Source: Salminus brasiliensis (taxonomy: Eukaryota > Chordata > Actinopteri > Characiformes > Bryconidae). From it: DNA of 64,000 bases. A program made the translations under genes and the position numbers. The notes beneath the pieces are model-generated. The model was not told where the DNA came from, ran no database searches, and saw only the letters and a list, made by a program, of their open reading frames with translations. Below are positions 47,501 to 62,400 of this stretch, one piece after another. The first letter of the stretch is position 1. Each line of letters begins with the position of its first letter. The DNA is taken from contig NC_132883.1 in NCBI RefSeq assembly GCF_030463535.1, positions 33,335,873 through 33,399,872 on the forward strand, read 5' to 3'.

Positions 47501-49590
47501 CAACCCCCCCCACACACACACACACAAAAAAAGTACAAAAATCACTTAAGATGTCTACTGTCGATATTCTCATTCCATTACATGTAAGATTTGCACACTA
47601 AGTATTAATGTATGTCTGTATCAGCAGATACTGCAAATACTAAATCAGCAGAAAATGCTGAATTAGATATTACAGGGAAAAAACAAATCCAATCTTGATC
47701 TAAACCGCATCTTCCAATCTTGATCTGAACAGCATACACCTACACTGATGTCATGTTGTTAGACAGTTGTTTCTTCCTGTTGGGTAGTGTTGAAGCAGTT
47801 CTTAAGTCCAAAAAAGTAGTTTTAAAGCTTAGTTTTGAAAGAAGAAATGTGTATTTTGAATTATAAACACTGGAACCCACAGTGAAATGGATAGGCTGAA
47901 CCAATTATTTTTAAGACCATTTAGTGTTTATTAAAAAATCTTAAGGATTATCATAAGAATCAACTTTTATACAGCTAAAATGTTTTTAATATGAGCAACA
48001 TAAATAATACCATAATAATGATATAAGTGGCAATGCTAGCTAGATTTTCTAAGCCAATGTAATGACACATTGCTGCTAGTAGTGTGGCTAATGTTACAGT
48101 GATGAGTGTTGCCTAATATTTTCATTGGTCCTTATTTACCCAAAATTTTTAACAGTAATACATTTCTTCTTATATATTACTTGTACAGTTTTCACAAAGA
48201 ATTTGACATTCAACAATGTTTTCTTATTTGAGGTTTGTACAACTTACGAGCACAATTGGATCTATCATTATAGGTTGAAAAAAACATCATGAATCTGATG
48301 TTAACTTTTCTCAAGAACAAATTTCTTACAGTAACTTCTTAGGAAGATATTGGTGAATGAGGTCCAATCTTCTGAAGAAAACAAGAACTATTATATTGAG
48401 CTCCAACACTTTTTCTAGCATTACACACAGTAAGTAACACATGCCTTTTCACTTGAGGAATGAATATGGCTGTTTTAACATCTGTGTTTTGTGTTGGTCT
48501 AAAGAGGAGGCATACAGAAGCAGAGACACTGTACAACTCGCCAAAGTCTTCTTTAAGCAAAGAAATGGAAGCAGCCAAACAGTTGCTCTGGTAAACTAAA
48601 TTGTGTGACATGATATTCACAAAGCAAAACTGCAAAGCACCATCAGAAAAGATCTGCAGAGAAAACCATTGGTGTTAACCAGGCCAACCTGTTCGGCGGG
48701 CAAAAAATAAATATTGCTGACCCATCACATTCTGCCCGTCACTTGTTTCAGCTGCGCACTTCAGACAGGTTAAAAAGTTAAAGAAAGTTAAAACAACTAG
48801 ACTGCAGAAATGTTTGTTCCTCCCACACCATCACACTAACAATAACACTAGCAAATTATATACAGCTAAAATGGTCATTGAGATTTTGGAAATAAACAGC
48901 CATAGCTGAGGCTCGGTACTCCAAAATTCAACTACATCGAAAGACAGCAGTGGCACATTGAGTTGAAATGTGTACAATGTCAACTAAGTAAATACATTGA
49001 GAGATATGTACATAAAACACACCAGGCAATCTCTAACTTTGCAACTATAAAACACCCCACAACAATCAAAACAGCAATCTTAAACCACGTTTAGAGAAAA
49101 CATTCAAATCTGTCTGCTTGGATATACAGACAAAGAACAATTTGGCCCACATTTTGCTAAGTTCTGTGTTTGTATGTATAGGTATAATGCAAATGAAGTG
49201 TATCAGGATCTGTATTAGTGTTAGTTTACTGCTGCATAGCTGCAATGGAATAGGGTCTATACTAAAAGTGCTTTTTAAATACATTACCGATGGTTTCAAA
49301 ATTAAGAATAGTAATGAGAAAATACACACTTAATCTGGTGTCTATGTCTTACTCAACTTCATTCAACTATATTCAAATTCTCCAACAGACTGTACCCATA
49401 TGTCCTGTATATGCTATATGTGGTGGGAGCCCTTGTCAAAGAAATATTAAGCTGGAATCATACAGTATTAAATAAAAGCACACTTCTCGAAACCTTCAGA
49501 GGGACTATTATATATAATGTGTTACCAATGGATATCCTTTTAGAATGCATTATCTGTTCAAACAATGTATTCGTATTTGGTTACAACCAT

Positions 49591-49645
<55 letters not shown>

Positions 49646-52600
49646 GTGCGTGTACCTCAGTAAGGTCCAGCGCAATGTGATATAAATGTGTGAAGAATTG
49701 CTGAGTTCCTGGATCATAGCTTCTCGGCTGGCTGGACTGATACTCCATAGCAAACTGGCATCACTTTTAACCTTTGCTATCACTATATCTTCTGCCATGT
49801 AATTTACAATGAATTGCATTGCAGACTGGTGGAAGAACAGAGACACGTGAGAGATCAAACAAAGGAACAGCATACATATCATCATACATAGCAACAATAT
49901 GTCCTTGATGCTTAGCTCAATGGTTCAGCATTCAAACTAGACAATAGACAAACAACTCTCTAGAGAAAGCTATATATATTGCTTTGTTTGTTTATTCATT
50001 AGGTTTCTTATTGCCAGCTGGCTCTTATCCGGTGGTGGTTGGTTTACCGGGTGGGTGGCATAAACGTTAGTCATCTTGTGGTATGCAGATTCGGAATAAG
50101 GCACTAGATTCTGTTCCTGGGCACTCATGGTGAACAAAGGCTGGAAAATATGAAAATGCATATACACATAGGAAAGGGAGAGAGAGAAAGATGAGCAAGG
50201 TCTTCAGTAATGCCCCTTTAAAACAACATTAGCTAAAAGACATCCAAGACTTCTAATTACAAACCTCGTATCCTGCTATGCTAAGCTGAATGGAAACATC
50301 TAGTGGTTGATTGGTTACTCCAGCAACTGACTTGACCAGTGACATGAAGAGCAGAGGAAACCACACAATGCAGATGAGAGCGAAAATGATAAAGCCACCC
50401 ATGCCATACTTCACTACTATCTTCTTTTTCTGTCCTGGAGTGTGAGGGTATTTCTACATACAATGATAAAAAAGAGAGTAAATCTTTTTCATCCACTTAG
50501 AAATAAGTGTGTCTGCTGTAGACATAAAGACGAAAACCATCTACTTGCAAGCCACCCGTCAGATCTTTTCATATGACCGTCATATGAACATATGATCAAT
50601 TGTTTTAAAATTTCTTTAGCATTATTGTTAAGTTGATTTACCTTCTCAGACTCCCTCCAGCACTTGAGAATGAAAATGTTGGCATAAATATCCTCTAGAC
50701 AGATCCAGCTAGACAGGCTAAGAGTGGTATCTGTCCACACCCAGTCCATCACTGCCCGCAGCTCAGTGAGAAACGGGACCAACCGAAACCTGAGAGAAGG
50801 AGACAGGCACCAAGCCCAACAAAAAACAACAGATGAATGTACAAAAATAATGGGACACTTGCTCATGCATTGTTTCTTCCAAAATCAAGGGTATTAAAAA
50901 GTTTATTCTGCTTTTGTTGGAGTAACAGCACTGCTGTGAGGATTTAATTTTGATTCAGTGACAAGATTGTTAGAGAAGTCAGAATGATGGATGTTCAACA
51001 CCTCACTTCTTCCCCAACTCCCCAACTCATCCTGATGATGAAGCACCATAATTCCAGAGAACACAGTTCCAGTGTTCACAATAGCAACAATATATAGATT
51101 TGATTTTATATAGTGATTTGTATAAATGGCACAGAGTGTATAAAGAACTTACCCCTGAAACAGAAACAGGTTGAGGTAGTTGTAGTTTTTAGTGAGGAAG
51201 TTGCCGAGGACGCGGTTGGGGTAGCCACATTTGATCTGATATGCTGACAGACCAAAGTAGATACACTTTACAAAGTACCATAGCTGTGCAACCTGGTTTC
51301 TGTTAAATCTCCTGCAAAAGAAAATCATAAGCTGGTAACCTGGTCACTTCATAGAACAAGATTTTAACCACATGCATACATACTTGTGGGATGGAATATG
51401 CAATCAAATGAATGGTGTTTCGGTTGTAATGGGAGGGGTTTTGGCTGTTGAATGGTGTACCAGGTGTAAACAGGGAGTGTTCATTTTAGCAAGATACACT
51501 TTTGTAACTTTATACACAGAATTCACAGAATACACAGAAATATAGAACATTAGCATATTTCATTAGCATATTAACATTAGCATTGTTTTGTGCACTGAAT
51601 TGTTATAATCTCATAACCTAAATATTTGCAGAAAGTTACTACTGACCTTTCAGTGACCCCAGGCAGTATGAAAAACATCCAGAAGTGTATTCCAAACACC
51701 AAAACCACCTGAAACACACACTTTCCAAGCAGGGTTTTACGCAGGTAGAGTGCACGGTCCACTATCATGGTGCCAAACTGGATGAGGAGCATGACCAGGA
51801 AGGCCTCAGGGACTTGATCCTCTGATAAAGATTCGGTGATGTCAGCTGCAGCACTATGCTTCTGTATACATGAATGTAAGAAAGAATATACACAATGTGG
51901 TTTACAGAAAAACAGGAAAGTAAACACTATAAACATAACATTATATAGGAATGGATAGCCTTACCCCAAAAGCCCAGTATCCAAAGATAATAATGATAAA
52001 GTTTACAACATCTATCAAGAACATCAGAGCGTACACATCACACACAGGGCTGTACTCAGGATGGATGATGTCGTAAAAGAACTGTCTGATGGGTAAGTAT
52101 ATGTGTAGAGCACTGGAGAAAAAAGAGGTAGTTAAAAATGTTATAATAATATTTGTACTATTATAATATTGTTTACAGTATTTATGAAAACATTTTAGGG
52201 CTTAACAGAGTTCAGACAATTCCAAACAAAGATCTTTACTTAAGCACTACTTTTACATAAGCTCTTATATATATATATATACTGTATATTTAAATACAAT
52301 AATCATGTTAATAAACAGTTAAGGTAACTGTATTTTTTGTCATTGTAATTGTGACCCTGTAGACTACTTGTGCAGTATAAACTTAAAACACACCTTTAAA
52401 TGTAAAGCTTTGAACACATTATGACACATCTGCAACAAGGCTACCTGTCTAGGACATCAGACATGTTGCTAATATATCAGAAGCATAAAAATGTTTACAT
52501 TTTATATTTTAAGCTTTAAACCCTCAATTTAACCCATCTTCATTTTTGTCATCTGCAGTTTCACCACCTTGACCATACTATATAGTTTTAGTTCACTTTT

Positions 52601-55600
52601 TGAACATAGATGCGTAGTACCACTGACACTTTCATGCCTCAAAGGAAAATCCAAAACTTTTCTCACACTTCTATGATAGCAGCCTTAGCTTCCAGCAGTC
52701 CCTCTCTGATTCGCTGTCTGATCTGCTCTTTCCTGGATAAAGAAACTTTGTGTTGCTGTTTCTTCTTCTTTGAGTGACGCTGCTTCACCTGCTTAGTATC
52801 TTAGGAAACCATGCAAAACAGATTAGTTCATACATGTACATATTAATTATACTGTTAAACCACAAATTAAAGAAGGGCTGGATTTGTAGATTTAGTATCA
52901 GTACAGTATATAAAAATGTGGCAAGGTGGTGCCCCAAACGCAACAGAACAAGTATTAACTACAATAAAAATCATTACATTCTGCCAAATGGGTACCATCT
53001 AACAACATGAGAAACTGTATACAATTTGGCACAACAATTTGTATACCATTTTGTTTTCCAAATCAGTTTTGAATGGCATCAAATCTGACATAACTTTACC
53101 TTATGAAAACATCTAATTCCATTCTTATGTTTAAGAGAAGGAAAGGAAGACATAAGAAATGTGTCAAAGACAAACATAAAATATAAGAAATCAAATAATA
53201 TAAAAGTAAACAGGGTGGCCAAGAAAGGGAAGTTAAACAATCTATCAGTTTACAACATTCATCCAGATATTTTTGCAGTTTGCAACAAATTTCTAGTTAA
53301 TGCCTTTTTATTTGTTGCTTTAAACATGTATTGATTATTGCCACTCTGTGTATCCATGAAGGTATTTTACAGATATAGAACATCAAATCAAAAATCTATT
53401 TCCAAAATATTTCCAAACTCATCTGCAGTACATTGTGTATACCTTGACAGAATTTGTAAATAATAGGGTATTCCCAAAATGAATTATAGTGATAAGACAT
53501 TTGTCAACCACACTGACAAATGTCCAACATACTCTCTTCTCTGTACAGTGATTTTTATGCTTTGGAGTTCAGTTCAGGAGATCAGTCTTTCACATATCTG
53601 TGAAGGTATTTTGGCCCACTGTTCTTTGTAGAACTGCATTTATTCAGACCTTTGAGGGCCGACCACAAGTCAGGATTTTATGAAGGCCAGTCCAAAACCT
53701 ACATTTTGTTCTTTTGAATCATGTAGTTGAAACTTGATATTTGATGTTGTCTTTCTGCATAACCCAATTGCAATGCACTTAAAATTACAGTTTGCTAACT
53801 GGACATTCTCCTGCAGGACTTTCTGATAGAAAGAAGCATTCATGGCAAATCAATTATGGCAAGTCGCCCAGTCCCTGAAGTAGTAAAGCACACTTTGACC
53901 ATATGATGTTCCTATTGTGGGATGCTGTGTTAGCTTTTTGGCAGATGCTAACTTCTGCTTTTGACTCATCAGTTCATAGACCATTATTCCAAAGGGTGTT
54001 TTTTGGTGAATGTGAGACAAGGCCTTTATGTTACTTTTTTTATTTTTTTTTTTAGCAATGCTTATTTTTGCCTTGCAACTCTCCTATGTATACCATTTTT
54101 GATATCTATGAATTTTACTCACTGCACTATATGTTTCACTGAATACAAAAAATCCTCAAATACAGATGTACATCATACCAAATCTTTTTTTTATCACAAA
54201 TACATACATACACACGCACCATGGTTCTCAGAGCTCTCGCCTCCTCTCTTGTTGCAAAAGAGAGAAGTGGTGGAGGTCTGTAGTGGAAGGAATGGAAGTC
54301 GCTTTCTTTTTTCTCGCTGCTCTCCTCTTGCCCCTCCACTCTGCTTTTTCTTTTCTGTTTTCCTCTTTAGTTTCTTAAAGAAGTCAGGCATCTCCACCTC
54401 CTTGTTGTCCCAAAGGCCATGACACTGCAACCACAGACACAAACACTAACATCCTCATGCTTTTTCATTTTCCTAAAATACACAGCAGAAAGAATTGCAT
54501 TGGAAGCATTGAAAATGTTATTAGGTGCTTATAAAAACAGAATGCTACAGCTGATGTCTCTTTTCGTGAGAATGTGTAATTCAGCCTATTGTGCCATTTT
54601 GGGAAGGCAAGTCTGACGCAAGAAACGTTTGCTGCACAGTTTGGTGATTTTCCTCTGTAAACGAACCTGATTCAACTCATTAGTTAATTGCTAGCTTTAG
54701 CAGGTGTGCTACACAGGGAAATCAGTAAACTGTGTTGTACTTTGGTCCTCAGTACTGCATGCCTGGTCAATACTGAACAAACAGAATGAAGCGTAATAAA
54801 TGTCCTTTCTGCAGATCTTCTTTGATACCTACAACAAATGCATTTGTGGCATTAAGTACTTCAGAACTAAAATGCAAAAATGAATGTGTTTACATGCACA
54901 CCAATAGTAAGATCAATATCTGACAGTTATCTGCTTATTTAAGCGATTATCCAAACAGCATAATGGATTAAAGCAGTCATTGATTACAGGAAAGGGCTGG
55001 GTTTTAGCTTAGTAATCAAGTTTTTCAGTGTTTTTCCACATCTGTGCATGAGTGCAAACAGATCCACATAGAGAAAAGCCACCCTCAAGACACAAAATGC
55101 TTATTTCAATTCTATATTCAAATAAAGGCAATAAATGACCTTATTATATGCAATCTGGAGCTAGATTAACTTAGAACAGTTACAAGTGTTACAAAGAAAA
55201 CTTCAAGAAGTTTACATTTTAACGTTTAGCAACAATAGAGGCGCACATTATATATTTAGAAATCTAATTACGAGTATCTACGAGTTACCTATGTAGGCAC
55301 TTTTCAGTAGTTTATTTTTCCACAGGAATATACATTTTGAAAAAGAAACTAAAACTATTCATATCTTATTACAAATAACAACTTGTAAGATGTTTCCTGG
55401 TTTGTGGGCAACCAGTACTTTTTGTTTCCTTGTGTGTATAAGCAAAATGGCAGCAGCACCTTCAGGATGGAGCGATGGAAGAAAAGAGCGAGCAGCTGGA
55501 TAAGGTCAAACAGAACATAGCCATCTTTCTTTTCCACTCCCACTATGTTGGGCAGGGCGAATGGGCGTTCTGCATTAATGCCCCGATATGCAGAGGTAGT

Positions 55601-56922
55601 CCATGGGAAGAAGCCAAACTGGAAGAAATACTTCACTACGACAGTAAGCTGAAAAAGAGAGGCAGAGAGAAACTTCGTTTTTTTTTTAAGAGCCCAATAA
55701 AGAAACAATATACAATTAAGGAAACTATGTAAGGTTACACCAAGATTGTGGCTAATCTGACCTCAGTGTAGATGATAGCCGTCATCCAGAATCTCTTGGT
55801 GGGCCGAGGCACAGACAGCATGGCCCAGAGAAAGATGAGGATGGGGAGAAAGAGTGTAAGCAGAGAAGCAGACACTATGTGGTTGAGGATAATGACGAAG
55901 TAGCAGAGCATCTCTGACTTGGAGACCATGGTGTTGTAAAGGGCAAAGAAGAGTTGCAGGTGCCGCGGTAAGGAATGATAAAACTTGTCAGACTCGTCAA
56001 TCTCAGGTATCTGAAACATACTTTTGGGGGTGTGGAAGTATGAGTATCACAAAGTAAATTTTGACAGTTTTGACAGATATTTTGTCAGGTTTGCCATGAT
56101 CAAAATGATTATTATACTTTGTGGTACTGTGTACCTTTCAATGGTGAGAGTAAATTCAGTGCAGAATTTGGGCGTATATAGATATAACCCTAGTGGGCCT
56201 TCATTTATACTGTATAACTCCTTTCAGACATGAATAGTAACCCAGAATTATTCTCAGACATTATCCTAAGGAAATGTTTGTGTGAACGCAAATGTCTGGA
56301 TCTTATGTTGAACATTACCCAGGCATTACCGAGCCCCCAAGTACAAAGTCCAGGTAATGTCCGAGTGAGAGAAGGTAATTGTCCAGAGAATTATGGGTCA
56401 TTCTGTGCTTCTTGTATGCGACACACAGGCTCAATGTCTGGCTGTACATTTCATGTGCGAAAAGGCACTGATTATCCAGAGTTCATATATGAAAATAGCT
56501 TATGTGTAAAATCAGAATTAATGTATAACTTACTTGTTAAGCAGAAGTTCACTGGCAGTGAGGGCTCTGCTCTTCTGACTAAGTGCATGAGGTTCTGGAA
56601 TGTTTTCTGTATTGACCTCCAAGGCCAATGAATCCAGTGATAATGATGCAGATAAAACACATTTTGTTTCAAATCGATTTTCTCCTTGCTCATCATCTTC
56701 GCTTTCATCTCTTTTTTCCTCATCTGCCTTCTTGTCCCATTCACTACACATTTTATCTTCTGCCTCTTTATCCTCTTCTCTTGCAGAAGTGGGTCCTTCA
56801 TGACTTCAGACAAAACAAATAACAAACAAGAGAAGCAGAGCTCTAGGATTACAATGGCCTTCAACTTGAAATAGAAGTTCTGCATGTAAGTGAAATTAAA
56901 TAATGAACAGCAAGATATGTTT

Positions 56923-56992
<70 letters not shown>

Positions 56993-59385
56993 GAAATGTA
57001 AATTGTACATAAAACAGTGTAATTTAAAGGAATTACACAATCTGACCCCAAAACAACAGAAGTAGATATAAAAAGCAAGACCATTCGTTGAGTACTTCCA
57101 GCAACTAAGAAAACACATTTTAGAAGTTTCATTACTAGAAAAGGTTGCCTTGTTAAACAGCATCTTTGCTAAATAAATAAATTCTGACACATTAAAGCAC
57201 AACAGCAGGTCTTACTCTGGCAGAGGACTCTCTTGGTCAAAGGAAGCCATATCTACATTAGCACATTTGCGAAGCTTTTGACGTAGCTGGTGAGCTGAGG
57301 GCTGAGAGAGGTGTTGATCAGTTTTGGGGGAATCTATACAAGGTTCATCAATGTCATCTTGAGTGGGCTGGCGTGACATCAGCATGGTCTCCTCTGTCAT
57401 GCAGCTGAAAGGATTCACAATGTCAGACCTAAACTAGGATGGGGTCCAGCACAGTCTAGTACTCAAATGACATAAACGGTACTTTTAAAAAATAAACATA
57501 CATACAGGACTGCATTAATATGATATTTTAAGTGGTTACGATGCAACAGTTCATTAGGGTTATTAGGTAGAGAGAACCTGGAGATGCTGCTGCTCCAGGA
57601 GAGTTTAGAGTTCTTTAGTTTGGCATAGCCATGAGTGGTGGTAGGCAACGGTGGTGGTGAAGGAGCAGGTGCAACCAGCTCCTCATCCAGCAACACTTGT
57701 GTGTTCTGTCTGGAGAGTTTGTCCTGGTAGAACTGAAGAATGCTGTCATGGGTCACCTCCCGGCCCTAAAGACAGAGAGTAAAAGAGGAAATAAGGATTT
57801 ACTTAAATGGAAATGAATGTCATGTAAGACTAAAATCTATAAAACTTAAGATAATCATACACCTTGTTTTGTTGCTGACCCAGTAGTGCCCTTTCCAAGC
57901 ACAACACCCTAGAGATGTCCAGATTGTCTTTACAGAATGAGTTTAAGCCCACTGTCATGTCATCGATGAGGGAAAGTAGGAAGATCCAGCTAAACTTCAG
58001 AAAGTCCAAGATCCGCTGAGAGATACGCTCTATGACAAGGGAAATGTTGGAGAACTGTTATAGATTCTGCTTTTAAAAAATCAGGAGTATAAAGCTTGAA
58101 GACAAAGCCTATGTTTTCTCCTATTAAGTGGTTCCACAAGTTTACATTTACATTTATGGCATTTAGCTGATGCTCTTATCCAGAGCGACTTACAAGGTTA
58201 CTCATATTACAGAGGAGGGCCAACCTAGTGTTAGGAGTCTTGCCCAAGGACTCTTATTGGTGTAGTGGAATCAAACCCCAGTTTCCCACGTGGTGTAGTA
58301 GCTCACTGGCAGGTAGTGGTGTTATCTGTTGCGCTACACCAACCACCAGTTGTATGTGGATTTTTAGCAATTATGTTGTAATTTCTAAATTTGACCAAAA
58401 TTATGGGTGATGATATTATCTGGTTTGTGCAAATGGTTATTAATGATACCTTTCTCTTCCTCCTCTGGTTCAGAGTTGGGCTCATCCAACTCATCCTCAC
58501 TGGACTCAGATAGTCCTATGCCTGCACAAATAAACACATTACAGCTTCATTTTACTACTTATGCATATTATTCACAATACATCACAATGATTTCTGGTGT
58601 ACTCTATATACAGTACACATACACATGCATACAGTAAATACATTCACACTGGGTTTGGCTAATCTATGCTTAGTTATATTAAATCAGGTGAGCTGGTCAC
58701 TAAATTGAACAAATACAAAACAAGAAATTGTTGTTACTTCTTACTGCATTTATGTTAATACATAACTACGTTAAAGCCACAAAACCATCAATCTCCTCTT
58801 CCTGGTCAGGCGCCAATTCATTGCAGGGTACCACTACTCACACAAACACTCATACCAAGGGGCAATTTTGCACAGCCAATTTACCTATCATATGCATTTT
58901 TGGGAAACCAAACTCATAATAGACTGTGACCAGAGTTAGGATCAAACCCCACCTGAGGTGCAACCATGCCGGCCTCCAGAACTAAATCATACAAGCAAAA
59001 TAAAACATACATTTGAAGTGTAAGCTATATGTGTGGTACAGTACCCTGCTCACTGCATAGTTTTCTCCTGGTTCTCCTCTTCTCAGCTTTCTTCAGCTGA
59101 GCTTCCTCCCTTTCATGGCCCTTCAGAGCAGCCTTGGATCCTGCTATCCAAGCTTCATATACCAGCTGTGGAGGCAAAAAAAGAAAATCTGAACTAAAGA
59201 AAGTAATTTTTTGTGTGATGGTTTTACTTCCTCAGCCTCTTCTAACCTGAAGGGCAGATTTTTTCTTTGGCACAGACATTTCCTCTTTCTTTTCCTCCGG
59301 GACACAATCTTCTTCCTCGCTGTCGCTTTCAAAGAGACGGTAACCACAGGAGTCCCATACTACATTTCAATGCACATCAACGCAC

Positions 59386-59432
<47 letters not shown>

Positions 59433-62400
59433 CAAGATAAGTAAGTATTTTTACTTATTGGCATCTATTTAATTATTCTGCATTTGGCTTTATAATCCAA
59501 CATAAAATACATTTCAATTTAATGCAAATAACTGAATGTAAATACATTTACAACCCCAATTCCAAGTTTGGAACACTGTGTAAAATGTAAATGAAACCAT
59601 CTTATAGACCCATATTTTATTCACAACATGTAACAAATACTGGATGTTGAAAGTGAGACATTTTACCTTTTAATGAAAAACTTATTTAGAACTTGCAACA
59701 ACGCATATCAAAAAGGTTGCGACAGGGCCACACCTAACATTGTGAAGCACTTCTTTTTTTTAACAACAGACTGGGAAGTGAGAAGATCAATTGCTGGAGT
59801 TTTGGGAGAGGAATGTTGTCCCACACTTGCCTGGTGTAGGATTCTAGCTGCTCAACAGTCCTGGGTCTGCTTTGCCGGAGTTTTCAATTCATGGTCTAGT
59901 ACATTAAAAATGAGCTTTGGCCCAGAGAACATGGTGGCGTTTCCGGATTGTGTTGACATATGGCTTCTTCTTTGCATGATACAGGTTTAACTTGCATTTG
60001 AGGATCGCATGGCGAACTGCATTTACAGACAATGATTTTTGAGCCCATGCAATGATTTCCAGTGCAAAATCATGCCTGTTTTTAATGCAGTGTCATTAGA
60101 AGAGCCAGAAGATCACAAGCATCTAATATTGATAATCTGCCTTTTTTTCTCCAGATTCTCTGAATCTTTTGATGATATTATGTACTGCAGATGGTGGGAT
60201 ATACAATCTCTGCCCATCTTTGCTTCAAAGAAACGTGCAAGTTAGTTCGCAAATTGCTCCTCCAGCTGTTTTATTGTTTTACTTTCATATATGAGATTTC
60301 CCTCTCATTGCACCCTGATTTTATTTACAGTTTACACAGCATTCCAACTTTTTTGGAACTTAGGTTATAAATATCATAATTATGTTATCTGGCAAAACTC
60401 ACCTGAGGGACGAGAGACCCATGGCTTCCACCAATTTTCTTGAGTACTCTCCCCTAGAAAACAATGAAGACTTCTTACTGTTTATAATTGACAGTGTAGA
60501 ACTGGTAAATGTATTGCTCAGTTTCCAAATACTGGACACATGACACATCACTGCTCTAGGAACACATAAGATTACCTTGCGGCTCTGTGTCACCTTTGTG
60601 CACGGGCTCCCGTGCTGGTTGACTGCTTTGCTTTGACTTGATTTTCTCCATCCTGGAGTACAAATGTGCAACAGAAATTTTAATGTAAAAACATTAATTA
60701 ATTAAGCAATAATAATAACAATAACTTATGCAGGTCTCCCTTATGCATATAAGTAGACACATACTGTTTCTTCAGAAGTTCCACAGACTTCTTCTCCATC
60801 TCCAGTCTAGCTGCCACACATTTCTTTACCCTGGCTTCAAACAGCTCTGCTCCCCTTTTTACAGAAGAACACATTCATGCTGTTAGACCTGAAAACTACA
60901 ATTTAGTTGTATGCTCCACAATCAATCCTGTTTCAATTATACAAAATGTGTATGTCAACCAGAAACGTACATGTTGGAAATGAATGCTGGCCAGACAAGC
61001 TAATGCTACCCAAAACGTGTAAATACTATATATGCTATATATGGAGCTATTAAGTTATAGTGAAACTTCAGAAGGCAGGGTCAGTTATTTCTCACCTGGA
61101 AGCAAGGATTTTCGAAGCTCTAAGGTCGGCCACAACATACAGGAAGTAGTAGCTGAGGAATATTCTTCTTTGAGCCAACAGCACAGTAAAACAAATTGCA
61201 TCCCACACAATACCAGCCTCTCCTGCTGGCAACTCACACTCATCATCAGGTTCAGCTACACACACAAACACATACACAAACACATAGTATATATGGCAGC
61301 AAGTGCACGTACATGCATGTACACATATGCATGGCCATATATATATATATATATACATATATATATACATACATAAAGAAGACACAAAGAAACAACATAA
61401 ACACACACAGAGAAACACACAGCATATTGTCATATTGATTCTGACTTATCAAAATCTAATGTTGCTTTTGTAACATATGGGAGTACTTAGGTTTCATTAA
61501 GCAGAGAACCATAGTAAGTAATACAATTCAAGTACACAATTCAAAACACACACAAAAACACACTACATAAACACAAAAAAGAAAAGCACAAAACACACAT
61601 TAAGTTTCGTGAGATAAGGTAGCCGGATATAGCATATTTTTATATTTTTATTTTATATTGATATGTTGAATATTTTAGGAGAATAAAAATGATCCTAAAC
61701 ACTTCATCACCACTACTGTAGGGTAGCACAAGATTGTTTCACTTACGCACATCGTAGCCTTTTATAGTGCAGAACATGCTGAAAGCTTGAATGAGCCAAC
61801 AGCCATTCTTGAGTAAACTGTCCAGATAAGCACAGGACCCTAGCTACACACACAAACACACAAAAATAATGAGAAAGAAGGACTACCTCAGCAGTCTTCA
61901 GCATAACCTCTAACCATCAGCTGATGGTTAAAACAATTTAGTGTTCCAACAGGACAATAACCCCTAACACAAATCACATTCCATGGTGGTTGTAATAGGG
62001 ATAAAGCAGGCCAACATTTAGCTTTTAGAAGAGCCTTTCCTCAGCCCTATTAAAATATAGGTCTGCGCCAATAATTCTTTGAAAGCTATACAGCTTTAGC
62101 ATACTGAATTCATTTTATACTATCTATCTCAAACCAAATGGGTTGTATTATATTAAAACAGTGATTCCAAACTTTTGAACAGTAGAGTACTTACAGAGAG
62201 CAAGTTCTTCAGGCAAATGACCACACAGGTGTAGGCGATCAGATAGTCCCATAGTCTAAGTATATATCGTACAGGCTGTAGCAGCACAGTGTCTCCAAAC
62301 AGCATAAAGTAGAAGCAGGCCACCAGGTAGCCCAGACAGAAGATGTTAATACGTGTGGTACCAGTGATGAAAACAAGGCACAACACCAACCAGAAGAAGT

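Larger units (their letters stand above)
44560..52112 (-). other. PIEZO anchor, outer helix, extracellular cap and pore
   Basis: Best conserved part. [20 protein letters not shown] and [13 protein letters not shown] (51.8 kb) are blade end; [20 protein letters not shown] (50.7 kb) is the anchor; [20 protein letters not shown] (50.4 kb) is the outer pore helix. The cap runs from [10 protein letters not shown] (50.14 kb) to [18 protein letters not shown] (46.7 kb), about 225 aa, including ISPASRE and WWVV. The last exon holds the inner helix ([14 protein letters not shown]), SIMFEELP and the C-terminal SPET, the positions known as constriction points in mouse PIEZO1. The protein ends [10 protein letters not shown], whereas vertebrate PIEZOs usually have IKWTRE. 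Confidence 0.88.
52667..58521 (-). other. PIEZO central region with poorly conserved cytosolic loops
   Basis: Starts with a Ser/Glu-rich loop (58.5 kb), then the conserved [20 protein letters not shown] (58.0 kb). Three variable exons (57.8-56.5 kb) rich in Pro, Ser, Glu and Lys end in [11 protein letters not shown], a family landmark. Exon 56020-55762 resumes the membrane domain ([20 protein letters not shown]). Exon 55648-55460 reads [16 protein letters not shown] and ends HRSILK, joining CHGLWD in the next exon. A very basic linker ([23 protein letters not shown]) precedes the pore half. Confidence 0.85.

Noticed and set aside
53961-54422. 153-codon + strand ORF with hydrophobic runs
   Set aside because: It overlaps a Tc1 relic and the antisense of PIEZO exon 54424-54220, which is supported by splice sites and homology.
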